Below are positions 1 through 9,545 of a stretch of DNA of 64,000 bases, one piece after another. Made by a program: the position numbers and the translations under genes. Each line of letters begins with the position of its first letter. Positions within the stretch are counted from its first letter, which is position 1. The notes beneath the pieces were generated by a model. It searched no databases and was not told where the DNA came from. It was given only the letters and a program-made list of their open reading frames with translations. The DNA is taken from contig LVBD01000035.1 of assembly GCA_001604275.1 (NCBI GenBank), forward strand, positions 1-64,000, read 5' to 3'. Origin of the DNA: Spirochaetales bacterium Spiro_02 (lineage in GTDB: Bacteria; Spirochaetota; Spirochaetia; Sphaerochaetales; Sphaerochaetaceae).

Positions 1-20
1 TTTTTCTATTGTGTGTCGAC

Positions 21-60
21 AAAAAGAGACTGCCGCATTTCTATTTTGCGACAGTCCCTT
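21..60 (-). terminator. Intrinsic terminator downstream of tRNA-Ala
   Basis: A 12-bp stem with two G-U pairs (arms about 26-37 and 47-58) is followed on the minus strand by TTTTT (A-run 21-25). It lies directly downstream of the minus-strand tRNA. The plus strand also has a T-rich flank (59-67), so it may work in both directions. Confidence 0.75.
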
Positions 61-73
61 TTCTTTTACTTAG

Positions 74-147
74 TGGAGGTAAGGGGAATCGAACCCCTGA
101 CCTTTTGAATGCCATTCAAACGCTCTAGCCAACTGAGCTACACCCCC
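74..147 (-). tRNA. tRNA-Ala (anticodon GGC)
   Basis: Read on the minus strand, the sequence folds into a full cloverleaf. The acceptor arm is GGGGGTG/TACCTCC with discriminator A, and the D-arm is GCTCAGTTGGCTAGAGC. The anticodon arm is TTTGA-ATGGCAT-TCAAA, giving anticodon GGC (codon GCC), and the T-arm is AGGGG-TTCGATT-CCCCT. CCA is not encoded beyond the discriminator. Confidence 0.95.
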
Positions 148-247
148 ATGATCAGCGGAATGTAGGATACCCGCCAGCCTGATTTTAGTCAATACCCGCC
201 ACGGGATTTTTCACCGCCCGGATGCCGACTGTTCAACTTACATAAAA

Positions 248-262
248 TGAAAATGATTTTCA
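248..262. promoter_or_regulatory. Fur/Zur-type operator, upstream copy
   Basis: Perfect inverted repeat TGAAAA-TGA-TTTTCA immediately upstream of the -35 box at 265. The same motif with a different 3-base centre occurs at 295-309. The divergent zinc operon starts with a Fur-family gene, so autoregulation is the natural reading (inference). Confidence 0.7.
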
Positions 263-264
263 TA

Positions 265-293
265 TTGACACAATCGGGCGCTCTCCATACAAT
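265..293 (+). promoter_or_regulatory. Promoter of the zinc (zur-znu) operon
   Basis: TTGACA (265-270), 17-bp spacer, TACAAT (288-293). The predicted start point near 300 lies inside the downstream operator, so a bound repressor would block both polymerase entry and initiation. Confidence 0.8.
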
Positions 294-294
294 C

Positions 295-309
295 TGAAAA
301 CGGTTTTCA
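295..309. promoter_or_regulatory. Fur/Zur-type operator, downstream copy
   Basis: Perfect inverted repeat TGAAAA-CGG-TTTTCA covering the predicted transcription start. Its centre is 47 bp from the upstream copy. Confidence 0.7.
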
Positions 310-332
310 AATTGACAAAGGAGGGAAGCACC

Positions 333-773
333 ATGAACGGATCGACGCAATACAGGACGAAGCAGCGGGAAGAACTTCTTGCATACCTCCGCTCCAGACA
401 GGGGCATCATGTCACCGTGAATGAAATCAGTGAATTCTTTCAAGGCAACGGAACGCCGATCGGAGTTACGACCATCTATCGTCATTTGGAGAGGATGGTC
501 GAGGATGGGTCGGTCAACAAATATATTCTGGACAAAAACAGCGGGGCATGCTTCGAATATGTCGACAAGCAACACAGCTGTGTACAGCCGGTCTGCTTCC
601 ACTGTAAATGCGAAGTCTGCGGCAAGCTGATCCACCTCAAATGCGACGAACTCGAGCATATCCAAGGACATCTGATGAAACAGCACGGGTTCGCGCTCGA
701 TCCTGCACGGACAGTATTCTACGGCATGTGCGAAGCTTGCAGACGAAATGCCGTCGCGCGCGATGTTCAATGA
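333..773 (+). CDS. zur: Fur-family metal regulator, probably Zur
   Basis: 146-residue Fur-family protein: an N-terminal winged helix (GVTTIYRHLERMVEDGSV recognition region) and a C-terminal dimer domain. The latter is rich in zinc ligands: CFHCKCEVCGK, the H-containing segment LEHIQGHLMKQHGF, and a final CEAC. ATG 333 is preferred over TTG 312 because AAAGGAGG lies 8 bp upstream. It heads an operon with znuACB, so zinc sensing is inferred from context; Fur or Mur specificity cannot be excluded from sequence alone. The protein probably binds the paired TGAAAA-N3-TTTTCA sites in front of its own promoter. Confidence 0.85.
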   Translation: MNGSTQYRTKQREELLAYLRSRQGHHVTVNEISEFFQGNGTPIGVTTIYRHLERMVEDGSVNKYILDKNSGACFEYVDKQHSCVQPVCFHCKCEVCGKLIHLKCDELEHIQGHLMKQHGFALDPARTVFYGMCEACRRNAVARDVQ

Positions 774-790
774 CAGGAACGGAGAGAATG

Positions 791-1117
791 ATGGACAGCC
801 CTTTTGAACGGATGGAACGGACAGGACTGTGGAGAAAGGCGATCCTTGTACTGGCGGGAGCGCTGTTCCTCTCCGTCGTCCTTTCTTCTTTGTTCTTCAT
901 CGCCCATCAGGAGAACCACGACTGCATCGGGGAGGATTGCCCTGTCTGCGCAAGCATCAGACTTGCGGTGCAGGTAGTCAAGCAGGCGATCGCGAAGATG
1001 ATGACGGTCTTCTCCATCATCGCTACGCTGACACTCCCGATCCTGTATATGTCTTTCGCCACGGACGAAGCGGCATCCCCTACCCCTGTCGGAGACAAAG
1101 TCAGAATCAATGATTAG
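791..1117 (+). CDS. Small cysteine-containing membrane protein in the zinc operon
   Basis: 108 residues with two predicted membrane segments (about 15-38 and 68-88) joined by a loop with the motif HDCIGEDCPVC. ATG 791 sits 6 nt after GGAG; ATG 788 is also possible but crowds the ribosome site. It lies 17 nt after zur and about 100 nt before znuA, in the same direction. I do not recognise a named family. The His/Cys loop could bind a metal and the location implies a role in zinc homeostasis, but this is inference. Confidence 0.65.
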   Translation: MDSPFERMERTGLWRKAILVLAGALFLSVVLSSLFFIAHQENHDCIGEDCPVCASIRLAVQVVKQAIAKMMTVFSIIATLTLPILYMSFATDEAASPTPVGDKVRIND

Positions 1118-1222
1118 CTCCGATACCGGAAGATGCATTTCCATTCAGCCGATGGGGACATGGGTCTTTCATCGGATGCAAGTTCGCATATCACGCACAA
1201 AATTCATCCATGAGGAAAAAAC

Positions 1223-2308
<1,086 letters not shown>

Positions 2309-2315
2309 TTGGATT

Positions 2316-2351
2316 CTGACGAGGGAGGCTCCCACCTCCCTCACTAGTCAG
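2316..2351 (+). other. Intercistronic hairpin between znuA and znuC
   Basis: Perfect GAGGGAGG (2321-2328) / CCTCCCTC (2335-2342) stem, extended by CTGAC/GTCAG outside. No T-run follows, so it is more likely an mRNA stabiliser or processing element that keeps znuA message more abundant than znuCB than a terminator. Confidence 0.5.
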
Positions 2352-2375
2352 ATATGCTAAGGGAAGGACCGAAAC

Positions 2376-3086
2376 ATGAACTTGATCACATGCACCGACA
2401 CAGCATTCGCATACGACGGCAACCTAGCCGTTGAAAACCTCAATTTCGTCGTAGAAAACGGAGACTACCTCTGTATTGTCGGGGAAAACGGCGCGGGGAA
2501 AAGCACGTTGATCAAAGGACTGCTGAACCTGAAGAAACCGACGGAAGGCACGGTCAGGACGGGAGACGGCTTGGTTCCTAATGAAATCGGTTATCTTCCG
2601 CAACAAACAGAAGTCCAGAAAGACTTTCCCGCAAGCGTCTACGAAGTCGTTCTTTCAGGATGTCTGAACAGCCTTGGACGCAAGCCGTTCTACACGAAGA
2701 AGGAACAGAACCGGGCGCTTCAGAACATGGAGAGGCTCGGTATCGGAGCGCTACGCAACAAATGCTATCGGGAACTGTCAGGAGGACAGCAGCGAAGGGT
2801 ATTGCTCGCCCGCGCCCTATGCGCGACGAAAAAACTATTGCTACTCGACGAACCGACAGCAGGGCTCGACCCAGTGGCGACGCAGGAACTATATGGACTG
2901 ATCAAGAGTCTCAACGAGACGACGGGGATCACGATCATCATGGTCTCCCACGACATTCGTGCGGCGATCACGTATGCGAAACATATCCTGCACCTGCATA
3001 CGACGCAGGTATTCTTCGGTACGGTCGAGCAATACCTGCACAGTTCCGCCGGCAGGCGTTTTCTAGGAGGTGGACCAGATGTTTGA
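2376..3086 (+). CDS. znuC: Zinc ABC transporter ATP-binding protein
   Basis: 236-residue ABC ATPase. Walker A is GENGAGKST (about 35-43), followed by a Q-loop (GYLPQQTEV), signature LSGGQQRR, Walker B LLLLDEPTAGLD and H-loop VSHD. Length and the following membrane gene match ZnuC/MntB-type cluster A-I transporters. It overlaps znuB by 8 bp, so the two are likely translationally coupled. Confidence 0.9.
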   Translation: MNLITCTDTAFAYDGNLAVENLNFVVENGDYLCIVGENGAGKSTLIKGLLNLKKPTEGTVRTGDGLVPNEIGYLPQQTEVQKDFPASVYEVVLSGCLNSLGRKPFYTKKEQNRALQNMERLGIGALRNKCYRELSGGQQRRVLLARALCATKKLLLLDEPTAGLDPVATQELYGLIKSLNETTGITIIMVSHDIRAAITYAKHILHLHTTQVFFGTVEQYLHSSAGRRFLGGGPDV

Positions 3087-3933
3087 GCTCATCGGTGAAA
3101 TGCTATCGTATCCGTTCATGACGCGGGCGCTGTTCGTCGGTACGATCATCGCCCTGTGCTCTTCCTTGCTTGGAGTCAGTCTTGTCCTCAAACGATATTC
3201 GATGATCGGGGACGGATTATCCCACGTCGGAGTCGGAGCCCTGTCGGTCGCAGCAGCCACCAATCTGGCCCCGTTGGCAGTAGCTACACCGGTCGTCGTG
3301 CTCGCCGCATTCCTGTTGCTCCGCATCAGCGAAAACGGAAAAATCAAAGGGGATGCCGCCATCGCGCTGATTTCCACAGGGGCTCTGGCGATAGGCGTCA
3401 CCGTCGTCTCCATGACATCGGGGATGAACACCGATGTCTACAACTACTTGTTCGGAAGCATCCTCGGCATGTCGTCCGAGGACGTAACACTGAGCGCGAT
3501 ATTATCTGTCATCGTACTGATTCTCTTCATCCTATTCTACAACAGAATCTTCGCCATCACGTTCGACGAAACGTTCGCGAAAGCCACCGGTACGAACGCC
3601 GGACGCTACAACATGCTCATCGCACTGCTTACCGCATTGATCATCGTCCTGGGGATGCGGATGATGGGTGCGTTGCTGATATCGAGTCTGATCATCTTCC
3701 CCGCCTTGACCTCCATGCGGCTGTGCAAGCGATTCAAGACAGTCATCATCAATTCTGCCGTCATATCGGTACTGTGCATGTGGGCGGGAATGACCCTTTC
3801 CTACGTATACGCAACTCCGACCGGCGCCAGCATCGTCCTGTGCAATATCGTCATGTTCATTGCGTATTGGATCGCCGGTCTTGTACGAAAAGCACTGCCT
3901 GGAGTCTTTGCCGGCAGCAAGAACCGCATCTAG
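3079..3933 (+). CDS. znuB: Zinc ABC transporter permease
   Basis: 284-residue ABC-3 family permease with about eight to nine membrane segments and the typical GDGLSHVGVGAL motif near residue 50. ATG 3079 is chosen over the in-frame GTG 3070 because AGGAGG (3065-3070) lies 8 bp before it and covers the GTG. It forms the inner-membrane channel for zinc with ZnuC. Confidence 0.9.
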   Translation: MFELIGEMLSYPFMTRALFVGTIIALCSSLLGVSLVLKRYSMIGDGLSHVGVGALSVAAATNLAPLAVATPVVVLAAFLLLRISENGKIKGDAAIALISTGALAIGVTVVSMTSGMNTDVYNYLFGSILGMSSEDVTLSAILSVIVLILFILFYNRIFAITFDETFAKATGTNAGRYNMLIALLTALIIVLGMRMMGALLISSLIIFPALTSMRLCKRFKTVIINSAVISVLCMWAGMTLSYVYATPTGASIVLCNIVMFIAYWIAGLVRKALPGVFAGSKNRI

Positions 3934-4058
3934 CCAACATGCAATAACTTGATTATCCTATATGTACCGAATATCTTCCTGCCCGGCGAATATCGGACGG
4001 CGTTTCGAAACACGAAAGCATCCGCACCGCGGAGCAGGAACCATGAAGGAGAGTCTTG

Positions 4059-4805
4059 ATGAAACTTGTATTGATACGCCATGGCGAAAGCGAATGGAAC
4101 AAACTGAACCTCTTTACCGGCTGGACAGACGTCGACCTCTCGGAGACCGGACGACAGGAAGCGAAAACCGGCGGACAATTGCTGAAGCAGGAAGGTTTTG
4201 ACTTCGACATCTGCTACACGTCCTACCTGAAACGAGCGATCCATACGCTCAATCTCGTCCTCGAAGAAATGGATCGGGAATGGCTTCCTGTGGAAAAAAG
4301 CTGGAAACTCAATGAACGCCACTATGGAGCCCTCCAAGGCTTGAACAAGGCCGATACCGCCGCGAAATATGGGGAGGATCAGGTCAAGATCTGGCGTCGT
4401 TCGTTCGATATCCAGCCCCCCGCCCTCGAGCCGGACGACGAACGGAACCCCCGGTCGCAGGATCAGTATCGGAATGTCGAGCCTAACAATCTTCCGTTGA
4501 CAGAAAGCTTGAAGGATACGATCGCCCGTGTCGTACCGTATTTCGAAGCGGTCGTCAAGAAGGACATGGAAGCCGGTAAGCGGGTATTGATCGCCGCACA
4601 TGGAAATTCCCTGCGGGCCTTGGTCAAATACTTCGACCAGCTCTCGGACGATGAAATCGTCGGTGTCAACATTCCTACCGGAGTCCCGCTCGTATACGAG
4701 TTCGACGAAACCTTCAAGGTCGTCTCCAAGCGCTACTTGGGTGACCAAGCGGCGATCGAACGCAAGATGCAGAGCGTCGCAAAACAGGGCAGCGTCCAGA
4801 AATAA
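4059..4805 (+). CDS. gpmA: 2,3-bisphosphoglycerate-dependent phosphoglycerate mutase
   Basis: 248 residues, the usual length for dPGM. Catalytic motif [10 protein letters not shown] (phosphohistidine at about residue 9), second His in [12 protein letters not shown], and the substrate loop with conserved [11 protein letters not shown]. It interconverts 3- and 2-phosphoglycerate in glycolysis. ATG 4059 follows AAGGAGAG; TTG 4056 directly before it is less likely. Separate transcription unit from the zinc operon. Confidence 0.95.
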   Translation: MKLVLIRHGESEWNKLNLFTGWTDVDLSETGRQEAKTGGQLLKQEGFDFDICYTSYLKRAIHTLNLVLEEMDREWLPVEKSWKLNERHYGALQGLNKADTAAKYGEDQVKIWRRSFDIQPPALEPDDERNPRSQDQYRNVEPNNLPLTESLKDTIARVVPYFEAVVKKDMEAGKRVLIAAHGNSLRALVKYFDQLSDDEIVGVNIPTGVPLVYEFDETFKVVSKRYLGDQAAIERKMQSVAKQGSVQK

Positions 4806-4824
4806 GGACGGAAACACGGGTACG

Positions 4825-4854
4825 GACAGGGTTGAGGGACGCCCCTACCCTGTC
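4825..4854. terminator. Hairpin between convergent gpmA and ABC-ATPase genes
   Basis: GACAGGGT (4825-4832) pairs with ACCCTGTC (4847-4854). It lies between the convergent gpmA and the ATPase gene and overlaps the last codons of the latter. Neither side has a strong T-run, so termination may be weak or factor-assisted. Confidence 0.4.
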
Positions 4855-5441
4855 TCTGGACCTTCAGTTTTCACGGTGATGATCCTACGGGCGTCCATCG
4901 CCAGGGCTTCCTGGCGATCATGGGTCACCAGCAGCACCGTCCTACCTGCCGTCATCCCCCGGGTGTACGTGATGACGGTTTCTTTCGTTGTTTCGTCCAG
5001 TCCTTTGAACGGTTCATCGAGCAACAGCAAGTCGTAGTCGGACAGCAGCGCCCTGATCAATGCCACACGTCGCCGCATGCCCCCCGACAGTTCCCTCGCA
5101 GGCTTGTCCAGACAGGAGCCGAGCCCCACCGAAGATAGGGCACGCTGGATCGCTTCGCGGGAAACGGACGGAGCGACCAGCTTGACGTTCGAAACTGGGG
5201 ACAGATTGTCGCAAAGTCGGTCTTCCTGAAAGACAGCGCCGACTTTCAGATCGGAAAGCGAGCTGAGATCGCCGGCATCGGGACGCGCCAGCCCCATAAC
5301 AAGACGGAGCAATGTCGTCTTGCCGGCTCCGGAAGGACCGAAAACCACATTCACCGCACAACCGAGCAGCGAGCAGTCGAAATGATCGAATACCGTCACG
5401 TCTCCATATCGTTTCTTCAGACCCCGGATATTCAGCTCCAT
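4845..5441 (-). CDS. TauB/SsuB-like ABC transporter ATP-binding protein
   Basis: 198-residue compact ABC ATPase. It has Walker A GPSGAGKTT (about 32-40), signature LSGGMRRR, Walker B LLLLDEPFKGLD and H-loop VTHDRQEAL. It is shorter than typical TauB/SsuB (about 250 aa), having lost the C-terminal tail. ATG 5441 shares one base with the permease stop (ATGA). Partner of the permease and binding protein upstream; the substrate is unknown. Confidence 0.85.
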   Translation of the reverse strand: MELNIRGLKKRYGDVTVFDHFDCSLLGCAVNVVFGPSGAGKTTLLRLVMGLARPDAGDLSSLSDLKVGAVFQEDRLCDNLSPVSNVKLVAPSVSREAIQRALSSVGLGSCLDKPARELSGGMRRRVALIRALLSDYDLLLLDEPFKGLDETTKETVITYTRGMTAGRTVLLVTHDRQEALAMDARRIITVKTEGPETG

Positions 5442-6217
5442 CACATCCTCTCCAATTTTCCAACCGCGGCATCGAGCATCTTCAGAAACAATTTTTCGAA
5501 ACAGACGCTGACGACGATGATCACCAATGTCCATGCGAACAAATCGGGGGTATCGAGAAAGATCTTCGACTGATAGAGTTTCTCGCCGATCGATCCGACG
5601 GGAATTCCGATCACCTCCGCCGCGATTCCGGATTTCCAACCGAGGCCGAGCGCCACGGAACACGCCGAACGAAAATACGGCAGGACCTGGGAAACATAGA
5701 TGTATCGGATCCGTCTGCCCGTCGGAACACGGAACACGTCGGCCATCTCCAGCAACTGCCGGTCGGTGCTTCTGATACCGGCGAGCACATTGGTATACAT
5801 GATCGGCAATACCATCAGGAACGAAATGACGACCGACAAGTTCCGCGATGGCACCCAGATGAGGATCAGTATCACGAACGAAGCGACAGGCGTGGCCTTG
5901 ATGGTCTGCATCGGCGGTTCAAGCATAATTTCAATCGCCCTGAACCTGTATGAAGCTGCCGCGAACAACAATCCGGTCCCCGCTGCCAGGAAGAACCCCC
6001 CGATGATCCTGAGCAACGAGAACCCGATTGAATTCCAGAACGAACCGGTGACGGCAAGTTCCACCAGCCTCCGTACGACGGTGACAGGAGAAACCAGCAG
6101 GATATCATGGCCGATAGCCATCGCGGCGATCTGCCATACGGCGAGCCAGAGCAACACGGACCAAACCCGGATCGCGTTGCGGCGGCTTCCTCCGTCAGAG
6201 GGAGAAGTAGAAGCCAT
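5441..6217 (-). CDS. TauC/SsuC-like ABC transporter permease
   Basis: 258 residues, six predicted membrane segments and the EAA-type cytoplasmic loop (GRRIRYIYVSQVLPYF). Family: nitrate/sulfonate/taurine/thiamine-precursor permeases. Start ATG 6217 (MASTSPSDGG) overlaps the binding-protein gene by 23 bp. The substrate cannot be read from the sequence. Confidence 0.85.
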   Translation of the reverse strand: MASTSPSDGGSRRNAIRVWSVLLWLAVWQIAAMAIGHDILLVSPVTVVRRLVELAVTGSFWNSIGFSLLRIIGGFFLAAGTGLLFAAASYRFRAIEIMLEPPMQTIKATPVASFVILILIWVPSRNLSVVISFLMVLPIMYTNVLAGIRSTDRQLLEMADVFRVPTGRRIRYIYVSQVLPYFRSACSVALGLGWKSGIAAEVIGIPVGSIGEKLYQSKIFLDTPDLFAWTLVIIVVSVCFEKLFLKMLDAAVGKLERM

Positions 6218-7235
6218 CGCTCGGAAGCGCACCACCCACGCTCTTTGGATTCTGCCCATACAGCACCGCAAGATATCCGGAAAGCTTCGTCTTCATTTCA
6301 GAACCGGTGATGCACACGATATTGCAGTATGGCAACGCCTGCTTCGCGACTGCGGCGGGAACGATCCCGTATTTCTCGATCAATGAAGCGGCGCCCGGAA
6401 TATCCCGCTGGGCGAATACTACGGACTGCCCATACTGTTCCAGGAACGAAGCAATGGCGTGCGGATGCTCCTCGACATAGGAAGTTCGTCCCACAACTAC
6501 TCCGGTGACCAACGTGCTTGGTGCATCCGACAGCTGTTGCAGCTCGTCCCACAGCTTCGTCATGTCCAGCGCGATCCGGATCGAAGGGGCCTTCATGATG
6601 GCCGTAGTGGCGAACGGCTGCGGCAGCATCGCGATTCCGCCTGAGGCCGTCGCGATCGCCGCGACACACTCGGAGTGTTCGCTCTTCCACTCGATCGTCA
6701 CATCCTTCTGCGGGTCGATGCCGTTCTGCTTGAGGATATAGTTCAACGCATACTCCGGGGTAGCGCCCTTTCCGCTCGCATATATCGTCTTTCCGCGCAG
6801 GTCTTCAACCGACGAGACCGAATTTCCGTTCTCCGCGATATACAGCACTCCAAGGGTATTGATCGCCAGAACCTTGATAGCTCCTTTCGTATTGTTGTAG
6901 AGTACGGCGGCCAGATTCGCCGGCACCGCGGCGATATCGACTTCACCGCGGACGATCTTCGGAGTGACTTCGTCGATTGCCGCGGCGATCGCAAACCGAT
7001 AGTCGACACCATCGACCACCCCGTCTTCAGCCTCATCCATCAGTTCGACCATTCCCATCGCGGTAGGCCCCTTGAGCGCAAGCACGTTCATAGTCGTCGG
7101 CTCCACCGGTTGCGACCCCTTGTCGCCGAATAGAGACAGATCGACAGGAACGCCTTCCTTGGATCCTGCGGCGAACAGACCGACGGCGCTCAGCGTCAGT
7201 GCAAGCAACAGAACAATCGATAGCTTTCTTTTCAT
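6195..7235 (-). CDS. NitT/TauT-type ABC transporter substrate-binding protein
   Basis: 346 residues. The signal peptide ends in LFAAGSKEG, a junction common in Sphaerochaeta/Treponema binding proteins and lacking a lipobox Cys. The body is an NMT1/SsuA-like two-lobe fold, with VNVLALKGPTAMG-like first strand and DLRGKTIYASGKGATPEYAL. It lies 41 bp downstream of the Crp-type regulator in the same direction, so regulator and importer probably form one operon. The ligand could be a sulfonate, an aromatic precursor or a metal-linked compound. Confidence 0.85.
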   Translation of the reverse strand: MKRKLSIVLLLALTLSAVGLFAAGSKEGVPVDLSLFGDKGSQPVEPTTMNVLALKGPTAMGMVELMDEAEDGVVDGVDYRFAIAAAIDEVTPKIVRGEVDIAAVPANLAAVLYNNTKGAIKVLAINTLGVLYIAENGNSVSSVEDLRGKTIYASGKGATPEYALNYILKQNGIDPQKDVTIEWKSEHSECVAAIATASGGIAMLPQPFATTAIMKAPSIRIALDMTKLWDELQQLSDAPSTLVTGVVVGRTSYVEEHPHAIASFLEQYGQSVVFAQRDIPGAASLIEKYGIVPAAVAKQALPYCNIVCITGSEMKTKLSGYLAVLYGQNPKSVGGALPSDGFYFSL

Positions 7236-7276
7236 ACGAATTCCTTCTATGTCTCGCGACATATATGCGTTGTATT

Positions 7277-7933
7277 TCATTGCTGGAGACACTCCTCCAG
7301 TTTTTCACGATCCACGATGACCAGCTGAGTCCCTTCGGTTCGGATCGCACCGACTTCCTGGAGGGAAGACAGTTCCCGATACAGGGCCGCCCTGCTGATG
7401 CCCAGACGAAGGGAAAGGGATTCCTTGGTCGCCACGAACAACTCTTCCCCACCATCCTCGGATGAAGCGAGAAGGAATCCGGCGAGTTTCGCCCGCGACG
7501 AATTCAATGAAAGCTGCTCGATGCGTCGGATCAGAAATTGGATTTTCTTATTGCACAATCGAGCGTATGCCGCCATTGCCTCCGGATGACGGAGCAACGC
7601 ATCTCGCAAGACGGCTTTCCTGATGAACAGCAGCTCGCACTCAGTCCTGCACTGGAGCACCGTACGCAGTTCATCGTCATCGAACAGATTCGAAATTCCG
7701 AACATGTCGCCCTGCGACAATGTTGTCAGAAGCACTTCGTTCCCATCCATGGAAACGCTGTAGACATCGACGTTTCCCGATCGCACCAGCACTACGCCCG
7801 GAGTCTCCCCGATCCGATCCTCCACAAGCCGACCACGGGGATACCGCATGGAAGCCGACTCTTCAAGATGTATCCCGCAGGCTGCGAGCAATCGGGAGGA
7901 AACACTTCCTCCATGAGATTCACTAGCTTTCAT
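7277..7933 (-). CDS. Crp/Fnr-family transcriptional regulator
   Basis: 218 residues: an N-terminal cyclic-nucleotide-binding-like beta barrel (GNVDVYSVSMDGNEVLLTTLSQGDMFG) and a C-terminal Crp-type HTH (SLSLRLGISRAALYRELSSLQ). There is no Cys cluster of the FNR type. ATG 7933 is preferred; TTG 7945 is in frame, and neither has a clear SD. It is divergent from the GTPase operon at 8089 and upstream of the importer. Palindromes at 7948-7967 and 8026-8039 are candidate binding sites. Confidence 0.85.
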   Translation of the reverse strand: MKASESHGGSVSSRLLAACGIHLEESASMRYPRGRLVEDRIGETPGVVLVRSGNVDVYSVSMDGNEVLLTTLSQGDMFGISNLFDDDELRTVLQCRTECELLFIRKAVLRDALLRHPEAMAAYARLCNKKIQFLIRRIEQLSLNSSRAKLAGFLLASSEDGGEELFVATKESLSLRLGISRAALYRELSSLQEVGAIRTEGTQLVIVDREKLEECLQQ

Positions 7934-7947
7934 CTGAGCATCCAAAT

Positions 7948-7967
7948 AAGTTAAATAAAACTAACTT
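7948..7967. promoter_or_regulatory. Inverted repeat in front of the Crp-type regulator gene
   Basis: AAGTTA-N8-TAACTT, 20 bp, just upstream of the regulator start. Size and spacing suit a dimeric HTH protein. Autoregulation is inferred only. Confidence 0.45.
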
Positions 7968-8025
7968 TATGCTCATGATAGTATAGCAGGATACGATTAA
8001 TCAAGAGCATATTCTCAGCATAACC

Positions 8026-8039
8026 GTCTCATATGAGAC
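8026..8039. promoter_or_regulatory. Perfect palindrome upstream of the GTPase operon
   Basis: GTCTCAT-ATGAGAC, a 14-bp perfect palindrome. A TATAGA hexamer at 8060-8065 could be the -10 box. The palindrome would then be centred near -40, the position of a class II Crp/Fnr activator site. The regulator gene is the divergent neighbour. Confidence 0.5.
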
Positions 8040-8088
8040 AATCATTAAATAAATGTTGATATAGACTAACAGAAAAGGGAACTACGGA

Positions 8089-8790
8089 ATGAAACGAATC
8101 ATCATGGTAACCGGAGGATCCGCGGTCGGAAAGACTGCGTTTCTGCAAGCGACGATCCCCTATCTGACCTCCTGCGGACAATATTGCTGCGTCTGCAAGA
8201 TGGACTGTCTGCAGAGCGACGACCAGAAGACATACCGACGGCTCGGAATACCATGCGTCACCGGACTGAGCAACGACATCTGCCCAGACCATTTTCTCGT
8301 ATCGAACCTTCCGGAACTCTGGAACTGGGCGACGGACAGCAAAGCCGATTTTCTGTTCATCGAAAGTGCGGGGCTCTGCCACCGCTGTTCTCCAGCCACG
8401 GAAAAAACCGCCGCACTCTGCGTCCTTGACGCTACGGCGAGCAGTCGGTCTCCAAGCCGGCTCGGGCCGATGCTGACGCAGGCTGACGCCATCGTCATCA
8501 CGAAAATCGACATGATTTCGCAGGCCGAGCGAGAGATCATCGCCCATCAAGTGGCGGAACTCAATGAACAGGCTGCAATGTTCTTCGTCGACGGAAGGGA
8601 AGGCTACGGAGCGGAACTTGTCGGAGACTGGTTGCTCGCGCTTCCCGCCATCACCACATACGAGAACGACCTGCTTCGGCACACAATGCCCAGCGGAGTC
8701 TGCTCCTATTGCGTCGGAGAACGCAGAGTTGGGAGTGATTTCCAGCTCGGAGTGGTGGGAAAAATCGATTTTTCGGAGGCCGCCCGATGA
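8089..8790 (+). CDS. HypB/UreG-like SIMIBI GTPase with two CxxC motifs
   Basis: 233 residues. P-loop GGSAVGKT at about 9-16, Walker-B-like FLFIESAGLCHRCSP (contains CxxC), guanine-specificity motif TKID, and a C-terminal CSYCVGERRVG with a second CxxC. HypB and UreG GTPases load nickel into enzymes, and this protein shares their core but lacks a His-rich tail. It starts a three-gene unit with 4-bp overlaps. A role in inserting a metal or metallocofactor is inferred; I do not recognise an exact family. Confidence 0.7.
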   Translation: MKRIIMVTGGSAVGKTAFLQATIPYLTSCGQYCCVCKMDCLQSDDQKTYRRLGIPCVTGLSNDICPDHFLVSNLPELWNWATDSKADFLFIESAGLCHRCSPATEKTAALCVLDATASSRSPSRLGPMLTQADAIVITKIDMISQAEREIIAHQVAELNEQAAMFFVDGREGYGAELVGDWLLALPAITTYENDLLRHTMPSGVCSYCVGERRVGSDFQLGVVGKIDFSEAAR

Positions 8791-9545
8791 CCAATCTTTC
8801 CATCCTTCCGGGAAAGGACCGAGTCGGGAAAGCGGAATGTTTCGACGAAATCCGACTCGAACGGGGAAATCTCTATTCGATCGTCGGCAGCACAGGTTCC
8901 GGCAAAAGCCGCTTGATCAAGGACATCGAACAACTGGTCGACGGCGATTCGATCACCGGCCGAAGGATCCTGCTCGACGGACAGCCTGTCGGCAAGGAGC
9001 GGAGGAACAGGCTGTCAAACTCACTCATCGCCCATCTGGGGCAGAACATGAAATTCGTTCTCGACATCAGCATCGAACAATTCATCGGACAACACGCATC
9101 TGCGAGAGGACTCCCCACACACGTGCGGGACTCGCTCGCGGAGCGGGTCATCGCCACAGCAAACAGAATCACGCAGGAACCGATTTTCGCGGAGTTGCAA
9201 CTCAGCGCCCTGAGCGGAGGACAGAGCCGAGCGCTGATGGCAAGCGATATCGCCCATATTTGCGACAGTCCCGTGGTATTGATCGATGAGATAGAGAATG
9301 CCGGAATCGACAAGCACGAGGCTCTCCAGGCGCTGGTCGGAACGGAAAAACTGGTACTGCTGGTCACCCATGACCCGCATACCGCGCTCATGGCGGGAAT
9401 GCGGATCGTTCTGGACCATGGCGGAATCGTGAGGACGGTCGAACGAGACGAGCAGGAACAGCGGTTGTTCCTGGAGCTGGAGACGAACTACCGGAACCAG
9501 ACGACTCTCCAGCAACGGTTGAGAAGAGGAGAACATCTGGCATGA
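8787..9545 (+). CDS. Soluble ABC-type ATPase of unknown function
   Basis: 252 residues. Walker A GSTGSGKS (about 33-40), ABC signature LSGGQSRAL, unusual Walker B VVLIDEIENAGIDKHEAL and H-loop VTHDPH. The DEIEN sequence differs from the DEP of transport ATPases, and no permease gene is in the unit. It overlaps the GTPase and the next gene by 4 bp each (ATGA), implying a complex made in fixed ratio. It may act with the GTPase in a maturation or reactivation step rather than in transport. Confidence 0.7.
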   Translation: MTNLSILPGKDRVGKAECFDEIRLERGNLYSIVGSTGSGKSRLIKDIEQLVDGDSITGRRILLDGQPVGKERRNRLSNSLIAHLGQNMKFVLDISIEQFIGQHASARGLPTHVRDSLAERVIATANRITQEPIFAELQLSALSGGQSRALMASDIAHICDSPVVLIDEIENAGIDKHEALQALVGTEKLVLLVTHDPHTALMAGMRIVLDHGGIVRTVERDEQEQRLFLELETNYRNQTTLQQRLRRGEHLA

